From positions 124,001-188,000 of the forward strand of contig NZ_JBMHHY010000015.1 of NCBI RefSeq assembly GCF_049739465.1: 64,000 nucleotides of DNA, written 5' to 3'. The stretch's first letter is position 1; the number at the start of each line of letters is the position of its first letter. A program made the translations under genes and the position numbers. Under the pieces are notes generated by a model. The model saw only the letters and a program-made list of their open reading frames with translations. It did no database searches and was not told where the DNA came from. Positions 36,257 through 43,709 of this stretch are shown here, piece after piece. The DNA is from Embleya sp049739465 (lineage in GTDB: Bacteria > Actinomycetota > Actinomycetes > Streptomycetales > Streptomycetaceae).

Positions 36257-36436
36257 ATCGTCGACAAGCTGATCGACGACGTCCGCCGCGACCCCTTCAC
36301 CGGGCTCGGCAAACCCGAACCGCTGAAGTGCCACTTGCCGGGGGCTTGGTCGCGACGGATCGACGACGAGCACCGCCTCGTCTACCTCGTCACGAACGAG
36401 GAGATCATCATCCTCGCCGCTCGGTACCACTACTGA
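36257..36436 (+). pseudogene. yoeB toxin remnant (C-terminal part)
   Basis: Reading from 36257 in the frame ending at TGA 36434-36436 gives IVDKLIDDVRRDPFTGLGKP and then EPLKCHLPGAWSRRIDDEHR, LVYLVTNEEIIILAARYHY. This is clearly the C-terminal two thirds of a YoeB toxin; compare the intact one at 26710-26970 (GKPEPLK, YWSRRINDEHRL, CRYHY). The N-terminal ~25 residues, a start codon and any antitoxin are missing, and the fragment begins exactly at the foot of the ychF terminator. It differs enough from the intact copy that it is not a recent duplication of it. Confidence 0.8.
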
Positions 36437-36604
36437 CCGCCGGGTTGACCGTATCGGACGGCCGGTCCCGCGCCGGGGAACCGTCAGCTCCGCGGCTTTT
36501 CGGAGACTTGCGGTTCAGAAGGGGTCGTACTCCGTCGAGTCCGAGCCCTTCGCGGTCACCGTGCTGGATGGGCGCTGGATATTCTGACGTGGAGTCAGTG
36601 GTGA

Positions 36605-36868
36605 TCAGGTCTCGTAAACGGTGGAGCGATGCCCCACGTGAACGACCCAGACCACCAGTTCCCCCTTGTCGAGCGTGTAGACAACGCGATAGTCGCCGAC
36701 TCGCAAGCGGCGACGCTCGGGCTGGGACACGAGCGCGGTGGTGTTGAAGCCGAGGGGATCGGCCTCCAGCTCGGTCAGCTTGGTCAGGATGCGCAGTGCC
36801 ATGTCGCGAGGGATCTTCCGGAGTTCGGCCTGTGCCTCGGGCCGGAAGACGGTCCGGTACTCACTCAC
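36605..36868 (-). CDS. RelE/ParE-family toxin
   Basis: An 87-residue toxin: MSEYRTVFRPEAQAELRKIP, then LTELEADPLGFNTTALV, RRLRVGDYRVVYTLD and VWVVHVGHRSTVYE. The RVGDYRVVY and VGHRxxVY elements are typical of RelE-like mRNA interferases. It starts with GTG and overlaps the antitoxin gene by 8 bases. The antitoxin-first order is canonical. Confidence 0.9.
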   Translation of the reverse strand: MSEYRTVFRPEAQAELRKIPRDMALRILTKLTELEADPLGFNTTALVSQPERRRLRVGDYRVVYTLDKGELVVWVVHVGHRSTVYET

Positions 36869-37130
36869 CGCGCGCCAGCGTCTCCCTCATGATGTCCTCG
36901 ATCGGGACGCCGGGCGCCTGGTTGGCCATACGTTCGTCGATGATCCGGTTGATCTCGCGCTCTTCCCATTCCTGGTACTTGTGCAGCACCTCGATGGAGA
37001 CGACGGCAGCGACCTGCTTGCCCCGCCGGGTGATCACGGTGGGCACGTCGTCGCGGTCCGCGCGCTCCACGACTTCCGCCAGGTGTGCCCGCACGTCGCG
37101 GATGGACTCTATGGGCAGCGGCTGCGTCAT
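36861..37130 (-). CDS. Phd/YefM-family antitoxin
   Basis: An 89-residue antitoxin with the Phd/YefM N-terminal DNA-binding fold (SIRDVRAHLAEVVERADRDD, VPTVITRRGKQVAAVVSIE) and a charged helical C-terminus (EWEEREINRIIDERMANQ) that would wrap the toxin. It pairs with the RelE-like toxin downstream and probably autoregulates the operon. Confidence 0.9.
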   Translation of the reverse strand: MTQPLPIESIRDVRAHLAEVVERADRDDVPTVITRRGKQVAAVVSIEVLHKYQEWEEREINRIIDERMANQAPGVPIEDIMRETLARGE

Positions 37131-37294
37131 GCGCCCAAGCGTACCGAGTGTCCCATGTGTACACCACTGCCTGGAGTCGAACCCCTGGTTTTCCCATGCC
37201 AGGAAGGTGTGGGGAAAACCGATACGCCGTCACCCGACACCGCGGCGGGGCACAGCGGGGCGACGCGCGCGGCGGTCCCGGTCGTGAGGAGTGG

Positions 37295-39391
37295 CTACGA
37301 GACGGCGATGATGCCTCCGCCCAGCGCCGCTTGGCGGATTCGCCGCGTCAGGTCGAGTTGCTCGCGCAGCAGGTGCTCGTGTGCGTCCAGCCGTGCCATC
37401 GAGTCGGCGATCGCCTGCTGCGTCGCGAGGTCGGGCAGCACCACGGGCAAATCACCGAGTACGTCGAGAGAGATGGTCTTCATGCTCATGCTTCCCGTGG
37501 AGTGGGATTCCAGCCAGCTCCGCGCCTGCCGACCACGCAGGTATGCAGCGAAGTAGTCGGCGTCGAGCCCGGTGGGAGGACGCAGCAGGAAGCACCCGGT
37601 GCCGCACACCCACCCCTCCTGTTCCTCGCGCACGACGGCGGCTCGCCCCAGCTCGCCGCGGCGCGCCAAAACGACATCGCCGGGTCGGAGGCGAAAGCGC
37701 TTCAGCTCCGTAGCCTGTCGCTCGCTGACGCGTCTGATGCTCGCGGTGCTGAAGCCGCTCCCGGTCAGGTCCTTGGGCATCACGACAGGAACGCCACCGG
37801 CATCGACGTAGTGATCGGCGCGGATCAGACTTCCCGATGGTCCCGCGAGGAGCAGGCCCGGGGCCGGGGCCTCGAACACTCCCTCCACGGTGCCCTTCAC
37901 GATGCGCCAAAGCGGCACACACGGGGGCTCGGTCTGGCTATGGGCTGCGCGCTCGCTCAGGTCGAAGCTCATGCTCAGGCGGGGGGTCGCCCCGGCTGTC
38001 GTCTCGGCCTGCCGCACCAACTCGTCGAGCAGGCGACGGGTGTCCTGTGCCGCGGCCGGTCGCTCCTGTGCCGGCGTCACGTACAGCCGGGGATCAAGGG
38101 GACAGCCGTCGTTCCCCCGGATCTCGGCGTACGGGACCGAGCGGGAGAATCCGGGTTCGTCCGCGGTCGCGCGGGGAGACGCCAACCACGCGTGAAACCG
38201 GCTGACGATGCGTTCCCTCTCCGCCGGGCCGAGCACACGCGCCTGACGCGAAGCCTGCGTACCGAGCCGGCTTGCGTCGATGAAGAGGACGGAATCGGTT
38301 TCGCCGGTGGGCACGTGGCGGGATTTGTCGCGAGCGAGCAGCCAGAGGTGCACTGGAACGGTCGTGTGGGAGAAGAGATTGGCCGGTAGCGCGACGACGG
38401 CCAGGAGTGCGCCTCCGACCAGCATCCTTTCGCGGATCTCCGCCTCGCGACCGCGTGCGGATGCCGCGCCCGACGGCATGATCAGGGCCGCCTTGCCCTT
38501 TTCGCTCAGTCGGGTCCACGCGAGCTGGAGCCAGGCGAAGTTCGCATTCGACTCGGGCGGTGGTCCGAAGGGCCAGCCGAGGTGTTCAATGCCTTGGACG
38601 CGCTGATTGAACGGCGGATTGCACAGCACGAAGTCGGCCATTCCGTTGCCCAGGCTCCGGAACAGCGCCCCGGGATCGGAGGCACGCACCAGGGGCCGGT
38701 CGATTCCGTGCATTGCCAGGTTCAGCATGGCCAGGTTGGGGTTGCGGTGATCCATGGCGTAGCCCTCGAACGAGGCGTCACCGGCGTGGCCCTGCTCTGC
38801 GATGTGCTGTGCGGCGGCGAGAAGAAACCCCCCGGTGCCGCAGGAGGGGTCCAGCACGCGATCGCCGGGCTGGGGAGACACCGATTCGGCAAGCAGCCGC
38901 GTGAGGCCACGCGGCGTGTAGAACTCGCCCGTCGGAGCGGCGCTTTCGGCAACGTAACGTTCCAGGAGCAGGCTGCCGACTTCGCCAAGTCCGACCTCGG
39001 CAACCGTCGGGGGCGGTTGGAGCGCGGAGAGAAAAGCAGCCACCCACGGCAGATCGCCCGTTACCTCGTCGCCGTCGGAGAACACGCTCTCCAGATACTC
39101 GACCGTGCGCGCGGGAAATCGTTCGTGCCTGGCGGCGAGGTGGAAGGCGGCGCGCAGGTCCCTCAGCGGTGGGTACCCGAGGGGCGCTTCCGCGACGGCT
39201 CTCGTCCATCGTTTGACGAGTTCGTCCCCCGGTTCGCTCGCCGAGTCGATGAATCCGGCGAGCACCAGGATCGCGAGCATCGCGGTGAGGTCGCGGTCCG
39301 TACTCCGGCCTCGCTGAAAGGGTGCGTACGCCCGCCACAGTCGGTCGACAACAACCTCTGCCGCAGGGCTCTTTGCTTCTGTGCTCTCCAC
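37295..39391 (-). CDS. N6-adenine DNA methyltransferase with fused HsdS-like specificity domain
   Basis: A 698-residue protein combining modification and specificity functions of type I restriction systems. The N-terminal ~150 residues are helical as in HsdM. The SAM motif is VLDPSCGTGGFLLAA (about residues 179-193) and the catalytic motif is CNPPFNQ with NPPF at 258-261, typical of gamma-class adenine methyltransferases. The last ~200 residues resemble a single HsdS half: a target-recognition region (GGVPVVMPKDLTG, RPGDVVLARRGELGRAAVV) and a helical end (QQAIADSMARLDAHEHLLRE). The GTG at 39391 has AGGAG five bases upstream. No restriction subunit is near, so it is probably an orphan or regulatory methylase. 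Confidence 0.85.
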   Translation of the reverse strand: MESTEAKSPAAEVVVDRLWRAYAPFQRGRSTDRDLTAMLAILVLAGFIDSASEPGDELVKRWTRAVAEAPLGYPPLRDLRAAFHLAARHERFPARTVEYLESVFSDGDEVTGDLPWVAAFLSALQPPPTVAEVGLGEVGSLLLERYVAESAAPTGEFYTPRGLTRLLAESVSPQPGDRVLDPSCGTGGFLLAAAQHIAEQGHAGDASFEGYAMDHRNPNLAMLNLAMHGIDRPLVRASDPGALFRSLGNGMADFVLCNPPFNQRVQGIEHLGWPFGPPPESNANFAWLQLAWTRLSEKGKAALIMPSGAASARGREAEIRERMLVGGALLAVVALPANLFSHTTVPVHLWLLARDKSRHVPTGETDSVLFIDASRLGTQASRQARVLGPAERERIVSRFHAWLASPRATADEPGFSRSVPYAEIRGNDGCPLDPRLYVTPAQERPAAAQDTRRLLDELVRQAETTAGATPRLSMSFDLSERAAHSQTEPPCVPLWRIVKGTVEGVFEAPAPGLLLAGPSGSLIRADHYVDAGGVPVVMPKDLTGSGFSTASIRRVSERQATELKRFRLRPGDVVLARRGELGRAAVVREEQEGWVCGTGCFLLRPPTGLDADYFAAYLRGRQARSWLESHSTGSMSMKTISLDVLGDLPVVLPDLATQQAIADSMARLDAHEHLLREQLDLTRRIRQAALGGGIIAVS

Positions 39392-39414
39392 TGAAACTCC
39401 TCGCTCGGGGCGTC

Positions 39415-39531
39415 TCACTTCAGCCGGCTGATGACGTACGCAGCCGCCGGTACGAACATGAGCAGGCACAGACGCAGCGTCGTTCCCGTGCTCTGCATCG
39501 CCTTCCCCAGCAGATCGAAGAACGCCTTCAT
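39415..39531 (-). CDS. 38-residue membrane microprotein upstream of the methylase
   Basis: A short frame from ATG 39531 encodes MKAFFDLLGKAMQSTGTTLR followed by LCLLMFVPAAAYVISRLK: an amphipathic N-terminal half and one membrane helix with positive residues at its ends. GAGG precedes the ATG and the stop lies 23 bases before the methylase GTG, so both are likely in one transcript. No family is recognised. Confidence 0.5.
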   Translation of the reverse strand: MKAFFDLLGKAMQSTGTTLRLCLLMFVPAAAYVISRLK

Positions 39532-39559
39532 TGTCCTCGGTCCCCTCGCTTCCTTCTTG

Positions 39560-39578
39560 TGCGCAGTAGTGCTGCGCA
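39560..39578. promoter_or_regulatory. palindromic site copy 1 (TGCGCAGTA-N3-CTGCGCA)
   Basis: TGCGCAG and CTGCGCA are exact reverse complements separated by 5 bp. The site is ~29 bp upstream of the microprotein start, at a position where a repressor could cover the promoter of the methylase transcript. Confidence 0.6.
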
Positions 39579-39711
39579 TTACTGGCGTGTTGCCATTGGC
39601 GTGGACTGACTCCGAAACTCTGCATGGAGGCGCCGTCGCAAAAGGGAAGCTAGCAGCCTGGGGCGGTTGGCGCGGGGGTCCGCGACGCCGCACTTCGGAC
39701 AGGGGACTTCA

Positions 39712-39730
39712 TGCGCAGTACGACTGCGCA
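39712..39730. promoter_or_regulatory. palindromic site copy 2 (TGCGCAGTA-N3-CTGCGCA)
   Basis: This is the same 19-bp pattern as at 39560-39578, differing only in the central 3 bp, 152 bp further upstream. Two near-identical palindromes in one spacer suggest a cooperative operator. The spacer 39532-40090 (559 bases) otherwise has no convincing gene apart from a zinc-ribbon-like fragment near 39950-40085. Confidence 0.6.
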
Positions 39731-39946
39731 GAGCACGCCTCGAGTTCTCGCTGCTTATCGGACGGGGGCGAGGCGTGACGTTGGGGAGTTGACCGCACGG
39801 GAGGGCATCGGATGTGATGCAGGTCACAACCACACGTCGGCCGAGCAGGCGACAACCGCCGACGCCGGGCGGCTTCGTGATCGGCGCGGACTTCGTCGGG
39901 CCCGTGCGCAGCCCTTGTTTCGCGGCGTCGACCTCAGGCCGGTCAC

Positions 39947-40085
39947 GTGCCGAGCAAGCCCTGCGTGAATGTTGGGATTTGCCCCGCATGCGGACAGCGA
40001 CTGTTGGCGATTCGAGACGCCGAGGACGGTGGGCACTGGCGGCGTCAGGGCCCACCCGTCGCTATTCGTTCAGCCAAGTTGCTCG
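39947..40085 (+). pseudogene. possible zinc-ribbon protein fragment
   Basis: From a GTG at 39947 the frame reads MPSKPCVNVGICPACGQRLL and AIRDAEDGGHWRRQGPPVAI. CPACGQRLLAIRD resembles a small actinobacterial zinc-ribbon protein. The frame does not stop but continues antisense through the DUF397 gene, and there is no good ribosome site. It may be a remnant whose 3' end was lost. Confidence 0.25.
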
Positions 40086-40090
40086 GCGGG

Positions 40091-40282
40091 TCAGGCGGTC
40101 TTGATGGATCCGAGCATGGCCGACCACGACGCGGAGTCGATGGTGATGTGGCCAAGCGAAGGATCCTTGGAGTCCTGCACGCCGACCCCTTCTGCCAAGA
40201 GCGCCGACTCAACACACTGGCCTTGATTGCCGCTGTACGACGACGTACGCCAAGCGCCGAGTGGGGCAGTAGGCGTGATCAC
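40091..40282 (-). CDS. DUF397 domain protein
   Basis: A 63-residue DUF397 protein (WRTSSYSGNQGQCVESALLA ... DSKDPSLGHITIDSASWSAM). Such proteins are the small partners of XRE/DUF5753 regulators and come in dozens of pairs in streptomycetes (WhiJ-like systems). It starts with GTG overlapping the regulator stop by four bases. Confidence 0.93.
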   Translation of the reverse strand: MITPTAPLGAWRTSSYSGNQGQCVESALLAEGVGVQDSKDPSLGHITIDSASWSAMLGSIKTA

Positions 40283-41121
40283 GATTGGTACTCCATAAGT
40301 AGTTCAGACAGCCACAGGAGGGATTCGGCTGGTGAGAGCGCAACCGACTTGGCTAGATCGTAGCGACGCTCGTACTCGTGCACTTCACTCTCCCGGTGGA
40401 GTAGCGAACCACGGTCCATCGTTTCCACGTAGGCCGACTCCCCGCGGTGTGGAGTCGTGAGCAAAACGAAGCCGCCGTTCATGCAGGCGTGGATTCCGAC
40501 CTTAAGTACCTGTATGACGACGTTGGGTAGCTGCGCCACGTCAATCAGGTGGGCGATCTGCTCCCAAGCAGGGTCTTTGCCCAACCCGGCAACGCCGCAG
40601 ACGGCAGCCTCCGTCACTACGACCCACACCTGCGGAGGATCCGGTCGAGTCAAAATCTCCCGGCGAGCCATTCTGTCGGCGACTCGATCCTCAATGGGCA
40701 CCCTTGCGACGTCCAACGGGCGCGCCGCCTCAAAGAGCGCTTTGGCATACGCCTCAGTCTGCATCAATCCCGGCAGAGCCTGAACGTCGAAGAAGCGCAG
40801 CCGCTTTGCTGAGCGCTCCGCGTTCAAGTAGCCCTTGAACCATGATGGCGAGCCCGGCGCTTCCTGCTCGATCAGTCGATGGATCCGCCGCAGGAGACCT
40901 TCGGCACCGACGAGCGGGTCCACCGCCCGGGTGAAGTCGGTCGACGGCCTCCTGTCCCCGCGCTCGATCATGAACAGCAGAGACGGTGTGCAGTGTCCTG
41001 CCTCGGACGCTTCCTCAGGGCTTACCCCTGCGGCCTTCCTGAGTCTCCGCAGCTCACAGCCGTACAACTTCCTGGGATTGTCTGGTAGTTCACCATCAAC
41101 GGGCACGTCGACTCCGATCAC
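40279..41121 (-). CDS. XRE-family regulator with DUF5753 domain
   Basis: A 280-residue regulator: an N-terminal helix-turn-helix (~residues 18-75, ELRRLRKAAGVSPEEASEAG) and a C-terminal DUF5753 sensor-like domain (~95-270, LPGLMQTEAYAKALFEAARP). It is coupled to the DUF397 partner. WhiJ-type pairs act in development or antibiotic control. It is divergent from a small gene that precedes the RiPP-like peptide locus, so it may control that locus; this is inference. The coding sequence is visibly less GC-rich than the core genes around it. Confidence 0.92.
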   Translation of the reverse strand: MIGVDVPVDGELPDNPRKLYGCELRRLRKAAGVSPEEASEAGHCTPSLLFMIERGDRRPSTDFTRAVDPLVGAEGLLRRIHRLIEQEAPGSPSWFKGYLNAERSAKRLRFFDVQALPGLMQTEAYAKALFEAARPLDVARVPIEDRVADRMARREILTRPDPPQVWVVVTEAAVCGVAGLGKDPAWEQIAHLIDVAQLPNVVIQVLKVGIHACMNGGFVLLTTPHRGESAYVETMDRGSLLHRESEVHEYERRYDLAKSVALSPAESLLWLSELLMEYQS

Positions 41122-41243
41122 TGCACGGTTTCTGGGTGTGTACCGTGCACGTCTTCAGATCGTAGGCCCGACCTGTCGATGATGTCTCTCAGAGTGGCCG
41201 ATTCCCCACCCTCTGTTCAGCACATCGTCGTCAGGAGTAGTCC

Positions 41244-41423
41244 ATGGGTGTAAGAGAGGGCGTGAGCCGGATGACCTTGAGCGTCTACCGCCTCTATCCC
41301 GATGGTGAACGCGAGGACATCAAGCCTTCTGCGGACTTCGAACTGGGCGACGCCTCAAGGTGGTTGCCGCAGGTTCGAAGCGCTTCGCCTGGCGAGCCGC
41401 CTGCGCCGGCAGAGCCCGCGTAG
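41244..41423 (+). CDS. 59-residue hypothetical protein
   Basis: A short frame with a good ribosome site (CAGGAG, 6 bases before ATG 41244). The product begins MGVREGVSRMTLSVYRLYPD and continues GEREDIKPSADFELGDASRW, with a proline/alanine-rich end. No family is recognised. It is divergent from the XRE regulator and ~435 bases upstream of the peptide/methyltransferase pair. It might be a regulator-linked small protein or a second peptide. Confidence 0.45.
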   Translation: MGVREGVSRMTLSVYRLYPDGEREDIKPSADFELGDASRWLPQVRSASPGEPPAPAEPA

Positions 41424-41858
41424 GCCCGTCCGGCGCGGAGTTGGCGATGGCCGAAGTCCGACTCGCACGCGGGTAGTCCGCGGTCGGGCGTCGCGGGCGG
41501 GCGTACGCCGTCGTGCATAAAGTCCCGTGTCGACGTGGGCCTTTCGGAAACAGGAACCCCCACGACAGCACGGGGTACGACCCCTCTCCGCGCAACCCCG
41601 ACGCGCCGGGAGAGGTAGGACCGGCCACCCGCCGGTCGGGAAGACGGGTGCCGTCTTGGCGGCGCCCACCCGCGTACGGCCGATCCGTGCGCGGAAGGGG
41701 GCAAGGGGCAAGTCGGCAACCTCCGTTCACAGTTGGTCGATCACCCCTTGCCCCGTCCCACCCGGAGGCGGAAGGCCCTTATGCCATCCGGGGGTTCGGG
41801 CTCAGGCACCGGAGGGACGCACGGTGAATACCGACTCGACAACTTGGGAGGTACGACG
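41424..41858. other. 435-base spacer upstream of the RiPP-like locus
   Basis: No frame here has a convincing protein pattern. It contains a perfect 11-bp inverted repeat, GGGGCAAGGGG at 41698-41708 and CCCCTTGCCCC at 41744-41754, which could be a terminator for the 59-residue gene or an operator/attenuator ahead of the peptide gene. I could not pick a clear promoter. Confidence 0.5.
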
Positions 41859-41990
41859 ATGGGTGAGCACGAAAAGCCCGGTGACGAGGGGGAGGGCAAG
41901 ACCCCGCAACGCGAAAAGGATGGCCAGTGGCCCCAGGACAAGCCGGTCCCGCCGAACGGCCCGAAGGACCCGAAGGGCAAGGACAGGTGA
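41859..41990 (+). CDS. candidate imiditide RiPP precursor peptide
   Basis: A 43-residue peptide with GGGAGG 7 bases before its ATG. Sequence in two parts: MGEHEKPGDEGEGKTPQREK and DGQWPQDKPVPPNGPKDPKG, ending KDR. It is extremely hydrophilic, has no Cys, an acidic N-terminal half and a basic, proline-rich C-terminal half, and five Asp (9, 21, 27, 37, 42). Asp21 is followed by Gly, the context most prone to aspartimide. Its stop codon overlaps the GTG of a PIMT-like methyltransferase (GTGA), so the two are translationally coupled. In known imiditides (NmaA/NmaM of Nonomuraea) a linear charged precursor is methylated on one Asp, which cyclises to aspartimide. The assignment rests on context and composition. 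Confidence 0.7.
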   Translation: MGEHEKPGDEGEGKTPQREKDGQWPQDKPVPPNGPKDPKGKDR

Positions 41991-43105
41991 CGGGCACCCG
42001 TCCCGTGTGGGATCGCGTGTTCGCGGACACGCCCCGTCGCCCGTACATCCCCGCCGTGCTGTGGGGAGACGACGACAAACAAATCGACCGCGACAAGGAC
42101 CCGGACGCGTGGGAGGACGCCGTGGCGGCGGACGTGCCTCTCGTCACCCAGATGGACGACGGCACCGACAGCGGCGACCTGATTCCCACATCGTCGGCGT
42201 CCATGCCGTCACTTGTTCGACACATGCTCGAACTGCTCGACCTGCGCACGGATCACCACATCCTTGAACTCGGCACGGGCACCGGATGGTCGACAGCACT
42301 GTTGGCCACTGCGCTCACGGGCGGCCGGGTGACGTCGATCGAAGTGGACCCGCTCGTCGCGATCCAAGCCCAAGAGTCTTTGCGTGGCCGCGACTTGGCA
42401 CCGACGTTGATCGTCGGGGACGGGTTGCAGGGGTTCGAGGAAGACGCGCCGTACCATCGGCTCATCGCCACGATGGCAGTGCAGCGGGTTCCGTACGAGT
42501 GGGTCGAGCAAGTCAAGCCCGGCGGGGTCATCGTCACGCCCTGGGGCACGCCCTACAACAACAGCGGGCTGCTGCGCCTGGTCGTCAACGAAGACGGCAC
42601 GGCAAGCGGCCGGTTCGTCGGGAACGTGGCGTTCATGTGGGCCCGGTCGCAGCGTCGCCGGTTCGACACCCGCAGGTTCGTGGGCGACGTCATCCCGGAC
42701 CCGAAGACGCACCGGATTCGGCACACCACGGCGGACCCACGTCCCTTGCGCGAGGAACACGCGGACTTCGCGATCGGGCTTCGGCTGCCCGAGGTCGAGC
42801 ACCGCAGGTTCTTCGGAAGAGGCGACCGGGCCGAGGAGTTCACGGCCTGGTACGCCGATGGCGCGTCGTGGGCATCCATCGACTACAAACCGGACGCGGA
42901 CTCGTACGAGGTCAACGAGTCCGGATCGCGTGATCTGTGGGCGGAGATCGAGGCCGCCTACGCGGCGTGGCGGGCGCAGGGCGAACCTCCGCGCGAACAA
43001 CACGGCGTCACCGTGACCCGCGACGGTCAGTGGACGTGGCTCGACGGGCCGAACGGTCGGGTGGATGTCGGGCCGACGTCGGGAAACCGCGAGGTCCGCG
43101 ACTGA
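41987..43105 (+). CDS. PIMT-like O-methyltransferase, RiPP-associated (imiditide type)
   Basis: A 372-residue SAM methyltransferase homologous to protein L-isoaspartate O-methyltransferase. PIMT features are SSASMPSLVRHMLELLDL, SAM motif I LELGTGTGWS (residues ~93-102), IEVDPLVAIQAQESL and VGDGLQGFEEDAPYHRLIAT. Unlike housekeeping PIMT (~210 residues) it has a C-terminal extension of ~130 residues ending in GVTVTRDGQWTWLD. That resembles the extension of methyltransferases tied to lasso peptides, graspetides, lanthipeptides and imiditides. Coupling to the 43-residue peptide gene points to peptide Asp methylation and aspartimide formation. An alternative is repair of damaged proteins, but length and context argue against it. 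Confidence 0.85.
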   Translation: MTGTRPVWDRVFADTPRRPYIPAVLWGDDDKQIDRDKDPDAWEDAVAADVPLVTQMDDGTDSGDLIPTSSASMPSLVRHMLELLDLRTDHHILELGTGTGWSTALLATALTGGRVTSIEVDPLVAIQAQESLRGRDLAPTLIVGDGLQGFEEDAPYHRLIATMAVQRVPYEWVEQVKPGGVIVTPWGTPYNNSGLLRLVVNEDGTASGRFVGNVAFMWARSQRRRFDTRRFVGDVIPDPKTHRIRHTTADPRPLREEHADFAIGLRLPEVEHRRFFGRGDRAEEFTAWYADGASWASIDYKPDADSYEVNESGSRDLWAEIEAAYAAWRAQGEPPREQHGVTVTRDGQWTWLDGPNGRVDVGPTSGNREVRD

Positions 43106-43224
43106 TGAGACCGCCCCGGTGTGTGGTGAATCCCCCGCGCGCCGGGGCTGCAAGCCCCTCCCCCAGCTCGTGCGGGTGAGGGAGTCGGCGTGACCGGATG
43201 GCCCCGGTGACGCGCGGTGGGCGT

Positions 43225-43263
43225 AGGGGGTGGGGGTCTACCTGGCAGCGGACCCCACCCCCT
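43225..43263 (+). terminator. hairpin after the methyltransferase gene
   Basis: A 13-bp stem (AGGGGGTGGGGTC type, one bulged G; 43225-43238 with 43251-43263) lies ~120 bases downstream of the methyltransferase stop. It probably ends the peptide/methyltransferase transcript. Confidence 0.55.
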
Positions 43264-43295
43264 GCGTGCCCCGACAGGAAGGACACGTACTCACC

Positions 43296-43529
43296 ATGAC
43301 ATACCAATTCGGCTGGACGCGCGGTGTTTCGGCGCACGCGTCGAGCATGGATCGTGTGCCGGAGGAACAGCCGAGGTTGCTCGTCCGGGACACGGACGTG
43401 ATACCCGGATCGCACGCCGATGCCTCCTCGCTCGCCCCTCTCCCGATGACGCGTCCGCGTTCGCGCCGGTGGTGGTGGTTGGCGCGGTGGCTTCGGGCTC
43501 TGCGGCCGGGTGGACGGGGTGTGCGGTGA
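43296..43529 (+). CDS. possible 77-residue hypothetical protein
   Basis: A frame from ATG 43296, with AGGAAGGA 12 bases upstream, encodes a product with a polar first half (MTYQFGWTRGVSAHASSMDR) and an Arg/Trp-rich end (RSRRWWWLARWLRALRPGGR). It lies after the terminator-like hairpin. No family is recognised and the codon pattern is only weakly gene-like. Confidence 0.25.
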   Translation: MTYQFGWTRGVSAHASSMDRVPEEQPRLLVRDTDVIPGSHADASSLAPLPMTRPRSRRWWWLARWLRALRPGGRGVR

Positions 43530-43709
43530 CGGCGCGGGAGCGGGTTTTCCGGGTGGCGCGCCGAGGGCTCCCGCGTCGCCCGAAATGGCGTGACACCAGT
43601 ACACGCGTGTGTGCTGCGGGTTAGCATCGGGCTCGATCGGGGGGTCGGCGCTGAGGAGTTCGGTGCGTCGGGGTCGCCGCGGGGTCGTGCGAAGGGGCGG
43701 AACGTACCG

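Noticed and set aside
36470..36596. Frame ending KGSYSVESEPFAVTVLDGRW before TGA near 36596, faintly like the C-terminus of a Uma2-type protein
   Set aside because: The upstream part is not protein-like, there is no start, and the similarity is too weak to name a pseudogene.
37160..37200. TGGAGTCGAACCCC-like stretch resembling a tRNA T-arm, possible att site
   Set aside because: On the minus strand the five bases on either side of TTCGACT do not pair, and no acceptor or anticodon stem is found, so it is neither a tRNA nor a supported tRNA fragment.
41294..41858. Several open frames on both strands of the spacer before the peptide gene
   Set aside because: All are Arg/Pro/Gly-rich without ribosome sites or motifs and overlap each other, typical of GC-rich non-coding DNA.
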